Counted from the stretch's first letter, positions 16,649 through 26,426 are shown. The stretch is 40,354 nucleotides of DNA from Candidatus Bathyarchaeota archaeon (GCA_018396915.1 JAGTRD010000014.1:1-40354), one strand, 5' to 3'. Notes: a model not told the origin generated them from the letters alone. Made by a program: numbers and translations.

Positions 16649-16684
16649 CTAATGTTTTTAGCCTTCCGAAGAGAAGCGGTATCT

Positions 16685-17908
16685 ATGAATCTAAGATCTA
16701 TAACTGTCGGCTCCAATATTCGAAATGAGAGTAACGCGGAGACTATACGTAAGGCTGCTGGAATAGTGGCCACAGTCAGAAGTAGGCTTACAGACAGATA
16801 TCCGAAGGTTAGAACAACAAGGTTGTGTACACAACCCCTTACCGAGATAGATGGTTTGAATCCTGGTGAGGTAGGTCGGCTTGTGAAAGAGGTCGACCGA
16901 CTTTGCAGGGGTGGGGGGGTAGACTGGTTCTGCATCCCTATAGGAGAGTGCTATGACACTACACACCTAAGATTCGTCAAGACACTGCCGACGATCATGC
17001 GTTGCTCGGAGATAGCCTTCTCGAATGTTATAGCAACTCAGGGGGGTAGAATCAATTTCGAGGTGATCCTTGAATGTGCGAGACAGGTTTTGAAGATCTC
17101 TAAGTTAAGGAGTGACGGATTCGACAACTTCAGATTCTGTGTCAGTGCAAACGTGAAGCCCAACGGCGCCTTCTTCCCATACTCATGGCATAGGGGTGAG
17201 GATGGATTCTCAATAGGACTCGAAGCCATAGACCTGATAATCGACAATGTCAGGGTCGGCGGAGATTTGGTGGAGATCAGGGATAGGATTCGTAGGGCTT
17301 TGTCTGCAGAGCTTGAGAAAATAGATAGTATCGCAAGGGAGGTTGAGTCTGAAATTGGGGTGAAGTATTATGGGGTCGACTTATCCTTGGCCCCATACCC
17401 TACGGAGAGCCAGTCGATAGGCAGGGCCATTGAATATTTGGGAGCTGAGACTTTCGGTGTGAATGGAACACTCTTCCTAACATCCTACCTAACAAATATT
17501 TTAAAGTGCCTGGAGAGAGACCTCCCAATTCGAACAGTAGGTTTCACAGGGGTTATGTATCCTGTTCTCGAGGACAGATATTTAGCCCACAGCAACGATG
17601 AAGGTTTTCTGAGTGTGGACAGTCTATTACTATATTCTTCAGTCTGCGGTTGTGGTCCAGATATGATACCGCTCCCAGGAGACATATCGGAGAGGGAGGT
17701 GGCGTCTATCATGCTGGATATGTCAGCTCTAGCCTTGATCTTGGATAAACCCCTCGTCGCTAGGCTCGTCCCAATTCCAAGAAAGAGGGAGGGACAGAGA
17801 ACCAAGTTCAATTACCACTTCTTCCACAACACAAGGATAATGGCGGCAAGAAACCGGTCTTTAACAAGAAAGATGTTGAAGGCAACCTCGAGCTTCGAGT
17901 TTCCATGA
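16685..17908 (+). CDS. UPF0210/DUF711 (PFL) family protein
   Basis: This 407-residue protein belongs to the DUF711 family related to anaerobic ribonucleotide reductase/PFL-like folds. Family marks are NLRSITVGSNI at the N-terminus, ANVKPNGAFFPYSWH about residue 155, SVCGCGPDMIPLPGD about residue 320 and FHNTRIM near the end. The function is not established, and no glycyl radical motif is visible. I chose ATG 16685 because family members begin with this ITVG strand; the frame is open to 16652, giving 11 more residues. It is monocistronic. Confidence 0.85.
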   Translation: MNLRSITVGSNIRNESNAETIRKAAGIVATVRSRLTDRYPKVRTTRLCTQPLTEIDGLNPGEVGRLVKEVDRLCRGGGVDWFCIPIGECYDTTHLRFVKTLPTIMRCSEIAFSNVIATQGGRINFEVILECARQVLKISKLRSDGFDNFRFCVSANVKPNGAFFPYSWHRGEDGFSIGLEAIDLIIDNVRVGGDLVEIRDRIRRALSAELEKIDSIAREVESEIGVKYYGVDLSLAPYPTESQSIGRAIEYLGAETFGVNGTLFLTSYLTNILKCLERDLPIRTVGFTGVMYPVLEDRYLAHSNDEGFLSVDSLLLYSSVCGCGPDMIPLPGDISEREVASIMLDMSALALILDKPLVARLVPIPRKREGQRTKFNYHFFHNTRIMAARNRSLTRKMLKATSSFEFP

Positions 17909-18001
17909 GAAGCAGATGAGGCATAATATCACCAAAAATATAAATTGGTACATTTATTGATCGACCATCGCATCATAGATCTCTCGCCTCCAAGAATAAA
18001 A

Positions 18002-19300
18002 TCAGGCAGAAGGGGGATTTCTCATGAAGAGGCTTAGTATAAACATGAATGTTATAAGCGATGCCACCGTCAATAAACCTGTAAGAAATGAGCCTGTGAG
18101 GTCCCTGAGGAACCCTATGAGGATGGGGCCGAGAACCCCACCCACTTCTCCGAATGAAAAGTATAGTCCCCCAGCCGAACCCATCCTCCTCGAACCTACC
18201 TCTGGCATATCCATCAGAATGGTGAGAAGAAGTGGGGGTAAAGCTCCGACACCGATGCCACATGCAAATATTCCAAGGGCCAACCATATACCTCTACCAG
18301 CCGCCATAAGTAGTATTGAGATAGCTACCATCAGTAGGGTTGATGAGACCACCAATTTCCTCGATCCGAACATGTAAGAAGCCTTCGAAATACCTAGACT
18401 ACCGACTATTCTGCATAGGCTGAATATCGCAGCCAGCAATCCAGCAGTTACTGCTTGGAGATAGTATGACTCCAAAATTTTTGGCAACCAGTTGTTGAGG
18501 CCGTGAGCGACTATGAATGTCGTTGAACCTATGACGATTACCAGCCATAGATCCCTACACTTCAGAAGCTCAGAGACTCCACCCCACACCCCACGCCCCC
18601 TAACATGGGTGCTCTGCATATTTTTGTGAGACGATTTGCCTAGGAAGAGCCAAAGAACCGAAGTAACCAGAGCTACTGAACCGTATAGGAGGAAACAGCT
18701 CCTCCAACTTCCAAGATATGGGAGGACCAGACTGTTGGTTGCACCAAGGGAGAAGGCTGTTCCAGAAGATACGCCTGTAAAATATATTCCTGAGGCGGTT
18801 CCTCTCTCACGGCCAGTGAACCATGTAGCCACAAGTTTTGGTAGGCCAACAGAGACCATCGGTGCTCCAAAACCGAATATGGCTATTGATCCGAATAGAC
18901 TTGGAAAGTCGAAGGCCAGCGCCCTAAGCATACTAGACGCCGATATTACGATCAAGCCCAGGAACAGGGACCTCCACAAACCTAGTTTATCTATTAGTAA
19001 ACCTTCAGGATAAGCTGAGGCGATGTAGATGAGGGGCCAAGCGCCGGCTGCGACTCCAACCTGCGTATATGTAAGCCTGAGCTCACTCATCACAGGAGTC
19101 ACAAGAGGCGCGATTGAGAAACATATCAGGCCGAAACAAAAGTATATCAACCATGCAAGGAAGAGCATAAACCATCTATAGTTCTCCAGCGGTTGCTGTT
19201 CAGCAGCAGACTCCAAGTTCATGGAGATCAACTGTTCAAAATGTTCTAATTCAAACTGACCATGACTGTTGTTGAAATGTCTTCTAGGAGAGGATATCAA
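18002..19300 (-). CDS. Major facilitator superfamily transporter
   Basis: The 432-residue membrane protein has about 12 hydrophobic segments starting near residue 42 (WFMLFLAWLIYFCFGLICF). The MFS loop 2-3 region is seen in GLLIDKLGLWRSLFLG. It resembles NarK/OFA-like anion transporters, but the substrate cannot be read. The TTG start at 19300 overlaps the stop of the upstream acyl-CoA synthetase gene in TTGA. An ATG at 19222 would remove 26 hydrophilic residues and is a reasonable alternative. Coupling to the synthetase suggests transport of an organic acid that is made or used by that enzyme; this is inference. Confidence 0.87.
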   Translation of the reverse strand: MISSPRRHFNNSHGQFELEHFEQLISMNLESAAEQQPLENYRWFMLFLAWLIYFCFGLICFSIAPLVTPVMSELRLTYTQVGVAAGAWPLIYIASAYPEGLLIDKLGLWRSLFLGLIVISASSMLRALAFDFPSLFGSIAIFGFGAPMVSVGLPKLVATWFTGRERGTASGIYFTGVSSGTAFSLGATNSLVLPYLGSWRSCFLLYGSVALVTSVLWLFLGKSSHKNMQSTHVRGRGVWGGVSELLKCRDLWLVIVIGSTTFIVAHGLNNWLPKILESYYLQAVTAGLLAAIFSLCRIVGSLGISKASYMFGSRKLVVSSTLLMVAISILLMAAGRGIWLALGIFACGIGVGALPPLLLTILMDMPEVGSRRMGSAGGLYFSFGEVGGVLGPILIGFLRDLTGSFLTGLLTVASLITFMFILSLFMRNPPSA

Positions 19301-20718
19301 GTTCGATTTAGGGTTTTCCTAAGTTTGCTATAAGACACGATGGTCGACGCAGCCATGGCAACCCTCGAAGGTGACGGATAACATGGGATCCGGCCTCTCC
19401 TCAAAAATTCAACACCCTCCCTTGTACTCCTCTCACCCATCCAAAATGCTAGGACAGGTTTACTGTATCTGCCAGCTACCTCTACAACCGCCCTAGCAGG
19501 CTGCGCAGCTGTAACCAAGCCCTGGGAGACGAATATGCATATTACACAATCTATCGTATCCTCGGCCAGAACCGTATCGAGCACGTTCCTGTAACATTCA
19601 TAGTCAGCCCCACCAGTCATATCTATAGGATTCGAAGTTGAAGCTATTGGTGGCAGAAAATTTTTGATCTTTCTCTGAACTTCATCTGGCAACACTGGAA
19701 TCTGGAGGCCGAACTTACTGCACCAGTCTGACACCAAGACAGCCAACCCACCTGCATTGCTGATTATTCCTACTCTACCCCCTTCAGGCAGAGGCTGGTT
19801 CATCAGCGCTACGGCTGCGTCGAAGATATCGTCAACATCATTCACCCTGAGCATACAAGCCTGCCTCAGACCTGCGTCGACAACACTCTCTGAACCAGCC
19901 ATTGAACCAGTATGGGATAGGGATGCCCTGGCGCCAGCCTCTGAAGACCCAGCCTTCAAAACTATTATAGGCTTACTTCGAGCAACAAGCCTCCCTACTT
20001 CAATAAGCTTCCTCCCATCCTTCACACCCTCGACATATGCACATATAACCTTGGTATTAGGATCGAGAGAGAGGTATGCCAAAACATCTGAGATGTCGAC
20101 GTCACATTCATTGCCCAAATTTATGAATTTTGAGAACCCTATCTCCCTATTGTACGCCCAATCCAAGGTTCCGCAGCACATAGCCCCACTCTGAGAAATG
20201 AAGGCTATGGATCCCCTCAACGCGTTTGTGAAGGTGAAGGTCAAGTCTAAACCTATATCTGTGTTGATTATTCCGAAACAGTTAGGGCCAATAACCCTGA
20301 TACCTATCGTCCTCGCGATCTCTACAACCTCAGATTGAAGATCGGAGTTTCCACTCTCAGCAAACCCAGCAGATATGATCACCGCTCCAGCTACATTCTT
20401 ACCAGCCAGCCGCCTCATCGTCTCAGGTACAAGGCTTGCTGGAACAATTATCTCTACCAGATCAACATTTTCAGGTAACTCCTCAACACTTGGGTATGCT
20501 TTGCGTCCAAATATTCTTGGCAGCTTGGGATTTACCAGATAGACCTCTCCATTGTAATTGCTGTTCAAAACGTTTCTCGTGATCGCCCCTCCAACCTTAT
20601 CTATCTTGTCTGATGCACCTATTATAGCTACAGACTTCGGCTCGAAGACTCTCCTCAACTCCTCATAAGTCTTTGAGATGAAATAGCTGTCAAATCGATT
20701 TTTTGAGTCACCCATCAA
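19297..20718 (-). CDS. ADP-forming acyl-CoA synthetase alpha subunit, second paralogue
   Basis: This 473-residue protein has the same architecture as the paralogue at 10169: a CoA-binding Rossmann domain (SVAIIGASDKIDKVGG, residues 29-44) and two ligase CoA-type domains. The phosphohistidine is His269 in SLSHTGSMAGSE. The CoA-ligase Cys/Gly loop IGPNCFGIINTD is intact, whereas the paralogue has IGPNTTGIV. No ATP-grasp beta gene is present in the window, so a partner must be encoded elsewhere. It leads an operon with an MFS transporter and is divergent from a small Lrp-type effector-domain protein, which may sense an amino acid or organic acid. Two adjacent ATG codons start the frame. Confidence 0.88.
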   Translation of the reverse strand: MMGDSKNRFDSYFISKTYEELRRVFEPKSVAIIGASDKIDKVGGAITRNVLNSNYNGEVYLVNPKLPRIFGRKAYPSVEELPENVDLVEIIVPASLVPETMRRLAGKNVAGAVIISAGFAESGNSDLQSEVVEIARTIGIRVIGPNCFGIINTDIGLDLTFTFTNALRGSIAFISQSGAMCCGTLDWAYNREIGFSKFINLGNECDVDISDVLAYLSLDPNTKVICAYVEGVKDGRKLIEVGRLVARSKPIIVLKAGSSEAGARASLSHTGSMAGSESVVDAGLRQACMLRVNDVDDIFDAAVALMNQPLPEGGRVGIISNAGGLAVLVSDWCSKFGLQIPVLPDEVQRKIKNFLPPIASTSNPIDMTGGADYECYRNVLDTVLAEDTIDCVICIFVSQGLVTAAQPARAVVEVAGRYSKPVLAFWMGERSTREGVEFLRRGRIPCYPSPSRVAMAASTIVSYSKLRKTLNRT

Positions 20719-20776
20719 GCAACCCCACCTAATAATATATTAACTGTCTCAAACATATTTAGTAAGGGTGTCGGAT

Positions 20777-21031
20777 ATGATCTTCATAGTCTTTGCCGAT
20801 ATTGAAGCGGCGAGGGAGAAGGAGGCTTACCTATCTGTAGCTGAAATATCAAAGTTGCCAAACGTCAAAGGTGTATATTTGACTTTTGGTGGACATGACT
20901 TCGTAGTCATCCATGAGGCTCCGGACCTAGCGAGCGCCGTTCAGACAGCGGTCAAAATAAGAAATATCCCTGGAGTCACAGACACTGAGACTATAATATG
21001 TATGGATATACATGAAGTCTTTGGGTCATAA
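20777..21031 (+). CDS. Stand-alone Lrp/AsnC effector-binding (RAM) domain protein
   Basis: The 84-residue protein is a single alpha/beta RAM domain: IFIVFADIEAAREKEAYLSVAEI, GVYLTFGGHDFVVIHEA, then IRNIPGVTDTETIICMD. There is no helix-turn-helix, so it cannot bind DNA alone; such proteins modulate full-length Lrp proteins or act as small ligand sensors. ATG 20777 has AAGGGTG with a 6-base spacer; GTG 20768 is the upstream alternative. It is divergent from the acyl-CoA synthetase/MFS operon, with only about 50 bases between the starts. Confidence 0.87.
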   Translation: MIFIVFADIEAAREKEAYLSVAEISKLPNVKGVYLTFGGHDFVVIHEAPDLASAVQTAVKIRNIPGVTDTETIICMDIHEVFGS

Positions 21032-21172
21032 CTTCATCCATAGAGGATTCGCATGCGTAGAATAATGGTCAGCCTTAAGATCTCTAAAAATGTAGAAATG
21101 TATATGGCATAGTGTATCATATTTAGAGTCGAATGAGTTTCGGTATAATGAAATGTTGGGGTAGGGTGCCGA

Positions 21173-22348
21173 ATGGATCCTCAGACTGTAGCCCACGCCG
21201 AGTTCATATTCCAGCTTGCAGTACTGCTAGCAGCAGCCTCATTGGGTGGGCTACTAGTCAATAGGCTCGGCTACCCTTCAGCACTTGGAGAGTTGATCGT
21301 TGGGATCCTCCTGAGCCCATACGCCCTTGGCGTCGTAGAATATTCAGATACACTGCTAATCTTCGCAGAGTTAGGAGCTATCCTACTACTTTTCTATATA
21401 GGATTGGAGGCTGATTTTAGCCTATTGATGAAGAACTTCAAGATATCGACTCTTGTGGGGATCCTAGGAGCCATATTACCATTTATCCTAGGATACTTGG
21501 CGATGGTGTATATGGGATATCAGGATGGACAGGCCCTACTGGTCGGAACGGTCTTGACTGCAACCAGCCTTGGAATAACAGTACGCATGTTGAGTAGCAT
21601 TGGACGATTGCATACACCTGAAGGGAATGTTGTGCTTGGGGCTGGCGTCATAGACGATGTGGTAGCTGTCATAATTCTCAGTGTCGTCCTAGGAGTTTTC
21701 ACTGGTTCATTCAACCCCTATGATCTTGCCTCAACGGTGGCGAAGGCGATCATATTCTGGGTCTTGACCATCATCATAGGGATGAAGATTCTTACTCTTT
21801 TCTTCGACAGATACTTTCAAAATGTTGAGAACCTTACGTTGATACTCATAGCATTATGTTTTGTAGGATCTCTCTTCGCAGCTAGGGTAGGGCTATCATC
21901 CATCATAGGAGCATTCGCTGTAGGTCTCTCCCTATCGAGAATTAGAAGGATAGGATATGTGAGGGAGAGGATGGATGCTATCATTTTAGTATTCGTGCCA
22001 ATATTCTTCGTATCCATCGGCATGCTGATAGATATAAGGGTATTCGGCGAGTTTTTGATTCCAGGGATCATAATCTCAATCGTCGCTGTTCTTGGGAAGA
22101 TATTGGGATGCGTAGGAGCTATGGTCTTTGCGAGATGGCCTAAGAACCAGGCTTTCAGGGTAGGCGTAGCCATGGTTCCGAGAGGGGAGATGGGGCTCGC
22201 AATAGCGAGCTTGGGGCTTGCGTCGGGATATATGGGTAATGAAGTATACGGGATAGCCGTAATGTCTGTCGCAATATCAACAGTTATAGCTGTCCCATTG
22301 ATGAAGATCCTATATGCGGAGAGGGTTGCACCATTGGAGGGCCATTAA
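21173..22348 (+). CDS. CPA2-type Na+/H+ (K+/H+) antiporter
   Basis: The 391-residue protein is almost entirely membrane-embedded, with roughly 11-13 hydrophobic segments. The central motif GAGVIDDVVAVIILS (about residues 160-174) contains the paired aspartates typical of electrogenic CPA2 antiporters. GAFAVGLSLS and RVGVAMVPRGEMGLAIA later in the sequence are further family marks. It lacks the C-terminal TrkA-N/RCK domain that many KefB-like proteins carry, so regulation would be independent or in trans. The ATG at 21173 follows GGGTG. The next membrane-protein gene begins 19 bases after the stop. Confidence 0.9.
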   Translation: MDPQTVAHAEFIFQLAVLLAAASLGGLLVNRLGYPSALGELIVGILLSPYALGVVEYSDTLLIFAELGAILLLFYIGLEADFSLLMKNFKISTLVGILGAILPFILGYLAMVYMGYQDGQALLVGTVLTATSLGITVRMLSSIGRLHTPEGNVVLGAGVIDDVVAVIILSVVLGVFTGSFNPYDLASTVAKAIIFWVLTIIIGMKILTLFFDRYFQNVENLTLILIALCFVGSLFAARVGLSSIIGAFAVGLSLSRIRRIGYVRERMDAIILVFVPIFFVSIGMLIDIRVFGEFLIPGIIISIVAVLGKILGCVGAMVFARWPKNQAFRVGVAMVPRGEMGLAIASLGLASGYMGNEVYGIAVMSVAISTVIAVPLMKILYAERVAPLEGH

Positions 22349-22367
22349 GTCGACGATAGAAGACAGT

Positions 22368-22946
22368 ATGAACATTATATGTCAAGTATTAACGAGTAAA
22401 AATATTCTTGTCAGAACTATAACTTTATGGATGATAGGGTTCATCTTGATGTATGCTAGTTGGGCGGTCAGCTACAGAACATTACCTGAAGGTGTACTCG
22501 CCGGAAGGCTTCTGGTAAGCCGAATTGAAATAGTAACATATGAGTTGACATCAACCTTCTCAAGAATATTTTGCTACAACCTATTTATGGTTTGTATTCC
22601 ACTTGTAGCATCCAACCTTTTCAAGCTGAGAGGCTTACCTTTAGGATATGTGGTTCTTTTGTATCACTGGACACTTTACGGCGCCTTACTTGGAACGAAC
22701 TCCTTCCTTATACCTTCACCCATGAGGCCCATACCATCCATCGACGCCCTTTCTTACGGAGTCGGTGTATATGAGATCACAGCCTACACCTTCATAGTTG
22801 CCTCAACTTACGGTTTAAAGCTCAGACTCAAAGGTAGCAAGCTTGATATTCAGGGTTTACCAGCCGCGGAGAGTGCTGCCATAACTCTGTCCATATTACT
22901 GTTGGCTGCGTCAAGTTTTTATGAGGCTTGGCAGATAGCCGGTTGA
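22368..22946 (+). CDS. SpoIIM/DUF95-like integral membrane protein
   Basis: This protein of about 192 residues has five hydrophobic segments. PLGYVVLLYHWTLYGALLGTN and YGVGVYEITAYTFIVASTYGL resemble the two conserved parts of SpoIIM (DUF95) proteins, where a loop of small residues precedes a helix with PHGXXE-like residues. Archaeal members are of unknown function. The frame is open upstream to 22314 within the antiporter gene; ATG 22368 is preferred because it avoids that overlap. Co-transcription with the antiporter is likely. The family call is from pattern only. Confidence 0.6.
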   Translation: MNIICQVLTSKNILVRTITLWMIGFILMYASWAVSYRTLPEGVLAGRLLVSRIEIVTYELTSTFSRIFCYNLFMVCIPLVASNLFKLRGLPLGYVVLLYHWTLYGALLGTNSFLIPSPMRPIPSIDALSYGVGVYEITAYTFIVASTYGLKLRLKGSKLDIQGLPAAESAAITLSILLLAASSFYEAWQIAG

Positions 22947-23017
22947 AAGCTTATCATGTAAGTAATCCTTAACTCACAGTCAACCAATCCCAGATATTGT
23001 GTATGGAAGGTGTCTCA

Positions 23018-24322
23018 GTGGCAGATATTCTACTCATACAGCCACCACTGTCCCCACCTATGAGCGACTACGTTCAAGACCTCGTGTTGACCCCACCCCT
23101 AGGTTTATGTTACATCGCAGCCTTTCTGAATGGTGACTATGAAGTCTCGATCCTCGACTCATCTATCCTAAACCTTGACGACGAGTCTATTGAGGGGAGG
23201 ATCAAGAGGGAAAATCCGAAGGTAGTAGGCTTAACAGCTACGACACACACGTATAAGAAAGCCTTGAGGATAGCCTTCATGGCGAAGAGATGCAACAAGG
23301 AGATATTCACAGTAATCGGTGGACCCCACGTAACCTTCAGAGCTGAGGAGGCTGCTTCGAATCCTCATATCGACTTCGTTGTCAGACATGAAGGTGAGGT
23401 TACAATGAGAAAACTCGCCGATCTTCTGATAAGGGGGGAGGGATGTCTCGCAGACGTAAATGGAATAACTTACAGGAAGAATGGTAGGGTCTACTCGAAT
23501 CCTCCTCAACAATTCATAGAAGACTTAGACTCCTTACCATATCCTAGAAGGGACCTGACACCGATCAATATGTATAAAGTTCCAGCATCAATAATAACGA
23601 GTAGAGGATGCCCATCAAGATGCATATTCTGCGCAGCAGGCGCAATGTCAGGTCACAGGTATAGGATACGCAGCCCAGATAACATCATCGGGGAGGTTAA
23701 GTTGATAATGGAGGAGATATCCCCGAAATTTCTATTCATAGCAGACGACACATTCACTATATTTCCAGAAAGGGTGAGAGCCATCACCAGAAGGCTGAAA
23801 GAGTTGGGTGTGAGATGGATATGTGAGTCGAGGGCCAACTCGGTGACCTGGGAGATCATCGAGGAACTTGCCTCATCAGGATGCTTCGTCCTACAATTCG
23901 GAGTTGAATCGGGATCACAGAAGATACTGGATTCGATACGCAAAGGCATCACCATCGACCAAGTTAGGAGGGCTGTAAACTGGTGTATAAAGGCAGGAAT
24001 AGTGCCTGTATGCAGTTTCATGGTGCCCCATCCCGAAGATGATTGGGATACAGTTAGGGAGACTGAGAAACTCATGAACGAGCTGAAGGACCTCGGAGCC
24101 CAGATATACGTATCTTTCACAACGCCATTCCCTGGAACTAACCTATACGAGAAGGCTGAGAAGTTTGGAGTAGAGTTTCTTTCGGATGACACAGACGACT
24201 ATAACTTGGCGACACCGGTTATAAGGACGAGAAACCTCACAGCCGAGAATGTTGAAGAGATCTTTGACAGGTACATGAAGATTGCGCAGGAGACTATTCC
24301 ATTCGAAAAACTTGTTGACTGA
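23018..24322 (+). CDS. B12-binding-domain radical SAM protein
   Basis: The 434-residue protein has an N-terminal cobalamin-binding-like Rossmann domain (ADILLIQPPLSPP, then GLTATTHTYKKAL and IGGPHVTF). A radical SAM core follows, with CPSRCIFC (Cys198, 202, 205 for the 4Fe-4S cluster). Family enzymes catalyse methyl transfers or other radical reactions in cofactor and lipid biosynthesis; the substrate is unknown. The typical DXHXXG B12 motif is not evident, so cobalamin may not bind. GTG 23018 has AAGGTG 5 bases upstream, a better start than TTG 22997. The gene is monocistronic. Confidence 0.88.
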   Translation: MADILLIQPPLSPPMSDYVQDLVLTPPLGLCYIAAFLNGDYEVSILDSSILNLDDESIEGRIKRENPKVVGLTATTHTYKKALRIAFMAKRCNKEIFTVIGGPHVTFRAEEAASNPHIDFVVRHEGEVTMRKLADLLIRGEGCLADVNGITYRKNGRVYSNPPQQFIEDLDSLPYPRRDLTPINMYKVPASIITSRGCPSRCIFCAAGAMSGHRYRIRSPDNIIGEVKLIMEEISPKFLFIADDTFTIFPERVRAITRRLKELGVRWICESRANSVTWEIIEELASSGCFVLQFGVESGSQKILDSIRKGITIDQVRRAVNWCIKAGIVPVCSFMVPHPEDDWDTVRETEKLMNELKDLGAQIYVSFTTPFPGTNLYEKAEKFGVEFLSDDTDDYNLATPVIRTRNLTAENVEEIFDRYMKIAQETIPFEKLVD

Positions 24323-24427
24323 AGGAGAAGAATATATTCTGAGGATTCATATCATAAACTGATGAAATATTTGGTTCAGCAAAATAGTATGAAGTGAGAT
24401 GTATAAGAGGTTTCTGGGCGTCTGAAC

Positions 24428-25231
24428 TTGCTGGTCAGAGAAGTACAATGTAGGTCATTGCTCAGTAGAAGCCGACTGGCAGACTACTGCATAAACCCCT
24501 ACATTGGATGCCAACATGCATGCATATACTGCTATGCAGACTCATACACCAGAAGATTCACCGAACATACCGAGGCTTGGGGAGAGTTTGTAGACGTAAA
24601 AATTAATGCGCCAATAGTCTTGGAGAGGGAGGTCAATAGTAAGCCGAGGGGAACAGTCTTTCTAAGCTCCCTAACAGATCCATACCAGCCATTGGAGGAG
24701 AGGTACACCCTGACGAGGAGACTGCTGGAGATTCTGTTAAGACACAGATACCCAATATTCATACAGACCAAGTCGGCACTAGTTTTGAGAGACCTGGATT
24801 TGATCAAAAGATTCCCTGATGGGGAGGTTGGATTCACAATAACGACACTCAACGATGAACATAGAAGACTCTTCGAGCCATCTTCATCCCCAGTCGAGGA
24901 GAGGCTGAGAGCATTAGGTAAGTTCAGGGAGAGTGGGGTTAAAACATTTGTATTCTTAGGCCCAATACTGCCCTATATCTCAGATCAAGATGTCGAAGGG
25001 TTCCTCAGAGAAATCTCAAGAGTAGGGGCAGACTATGTTTATTTTGATAGGTTGAACCTGAAGCCTGGTCTATGGTTGAAGCTTGAAAGCCACATCAAAA
25101 ACTATGAACCACACCTGGTTGATGAGTGGAAACGCATCCTGAACGAGAATATGGGCTACTATAAAGCTTTGAAGGCTAGAATATCAAAGACAGCTGGAGA
25201 GTTAGGTTTAAACTGCATATTCTGTTTCTGA
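24428..25231 (+). CDS. Radical SAM protein related to spore photoproduct lyase (COG1533-like)
   Basis: This 267-residue protein has the cluster motif CQHACIYC (Cys28, 32, 35) just after INPYIG, a pattern of SPL-related radical SAM proteins. FLSSLTDPYQPLEERYTLTR and FIQTKSALVLRDLDL are further family landmarks. The C-terminus ends in CIFCF, a pair of cysteines (263, 266) that could bind metal. Biological role is unknown in archaea; DNA repair is one suggestion for distant relatives. The TTG at 24428 is the start. It is not clearly in an operon, with gaps of about 100 and 145 bases on either side. Confidence 0.85.
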   Translation: MLVREVQCRSLLSRSRLADYCINPYIGCQHACIYCYADSYTRRFTEHTEAWGEFVDVKINAPIVLEREVNSKPRGTVFLSSLTDPYQPLEERYTLTRRLLEILLRHRYPIFIQTKSALVLRDLDLIKRFPDGEVGFTITTLNDEHRRLFEPSSSPVEERLRALGKFRESGVKTFVFLGPILPYISDQDVEGFLREISRVGADYVYFDRLNLKPGLWLKLESHIKNYEPHLVDEWKRILNENMGYYKALKARISKTAGELGLNCIFCF

Positions 25232-25375
25232 AGCGTATTTGAACATCACTCTGAACATGGTCGTAGGTAAAGTATAATTGAACCCCATATTTCGAGGCGA
25301 GTGTTCAGCCTAGAATATTTGGCTTATTGCTTCTCCAGCGGTCATTTTATTCACTTTCACCATCCTCTCTAGTTT

Positions 25376-26125
25376 ATGCATAACATCACCCAAACATCTT
25401 TGGGTGACGTTGCGTTGGAGGCGGAAAAGTCTCTAGCGAGGTTCCAAGCAGCAAGCGAATTCGAGACTGGACCTACACTAAGATTCGGCTTTGACCATCT
25501 TGACAGGCTCATCGGCGGATTAAATTCAGGACAAACTGTATTTCTACACGGTTCATCTCGATGCCTGACGCTCTCTGAAATACTATGTGTCCGTGTGCAG
25601 CTTAAGCATTGTTTTGGAGGATTAGATTCGAAAGCGATGTTCATAGATGCAGGAAACATGTTCGACCCCTATTTCATAACAGAATATACAGCCGAGCATC
25701 ATCCAGAACTTCTGGATGAGGTTTTGGATAAGATACTTGTGCTACGCACCTTCACTTGCCACCACTTAACCACATTCATCGCGAAGAATCTTCAAAAAGA
25801 AATTCATAGACACAACGTCAAGCTCATAGTGATATCAGATATGGTCACCCCATACTGTGATCCAGATATAGACCTGCATGAAGGCCTAGACCTGCTTAAG
25901 GTTTCACTAAATTATTTGACTTCAACAGTTGGTTTCGAGAGGGTTGCAACATTACTCACCAGCATTAGAAGAACTCCTCAACGACACCTGCTTGCAGTTA
26001 AGAGCAGGATGGATGTTGTTGCGAGGATAGAGGATGATGAAGAATACTTGTTGAGGGTTGTTCTCGAGAAGCATCCTAACCCAACAATGAAAGAGGTTAG
26101 GATAAAGGAGGAGGTTTGGGCCTGA
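25376..26125 (+). CDS. RecA/RadB-like ATPase homologue with lost Walker A
   Basis: The 249-residue protein resembles archaeal RadB/RecA-superfamily ATPases: FGFDHLDRLIGGLNSGQTVFLHG before the nucleotide loop and VKLIVISDMVT as the Walker B strand. The P-loop reads GSSRCLTL (residues 59-66) instead of GXXXXGK(S/T), so the lysine and glycine are missing. It is probably inactive as an ATPase. It heads an operon with a small protein and a catalytically dead B-family polymerase. Archaeal inactivated PolB proteins are a described family (Rogozin and colleagues). By analogy, this protein may have a structural, loading or sensing role. Confidence 0.82.
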   Translation: MHNITQTSLGDVALEAEKSLARFQAASEFETGPTLRFGFDHLDRLIGGLNSGQTVFLHGSSRCLTLSEILCVRVQLKHCFGGLDSKAMFIDAGNMFDPYFITEYTAEHHPELLDEVLDKILVLRTFTCHHLTTFIAKNLQKEIHRHNVKLIVISDMVTPYCDPDIDLHEGLDLLKVSLNYLTSTVGFERVATLLTSIRRTPQRHLLAVKSRMDVVARIEDDEEYLLRVVLEKHPNPTMKEVRIKEEVWA

Positions 26126-26144
26126 ATTTTCTGGAGGCATCTTG

Positions 26145-26426
26145 ATGGGTAGGACGATACCTTCATGGAGGATAATTATTGAGGAGACTTTTAAACGGTG
26201 GAGAAGGTTTCAGGAAACCCTCCGATCCGATGAACGGGGCATATTCGAAGATCTGATGAATGATTGCAGAAGATACGCCTCAGCTGCTGGTGCTTCGGTA
26301 TTCCCAGTCAAGGCTGAAGGCATCTTCTTGGCAATAATCTTTGCCCATCATAAGAAGCTAAAGGAGTTAGAGGATAAAATTGACAGGCTGATCAGCGTCA
26401 CTGAGGAAGATGATGGGTACGGTTGA
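26145..26426 (+). CDS. Small conserved archaeal protein of the dead-PolB operon
   Basis: This 93-residue protein starts MGRTIPSWRIIIEETFKRW and is predicted mostly alpha-helical, ending in a heptad-like segment (HHKKLKELEDKIDRLISVTEE) that could form a coiled coil. I recognise the GRTXPS(W/F)R start as a recurring archaeal small-protein pattern, but no function is established. ATG 26145 has GGAGG with a 7-base spacer; TTG 26142 directly before it is less likely. It overlaps the polymerase-like gene by 17 bases and follows the RecA-like gene by 19 bases, so the three products probably work together, perhaps as a scaffold. Confidence 0.8.
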   Translation: MGRTIPSWRIIIEETFKRWRRFQETLRSDERGIFEDLMNDCRRYASAAGASVFPVKAEGIFLAIIFAHHKKLKELEDKIDRLISVTEEDDGYG

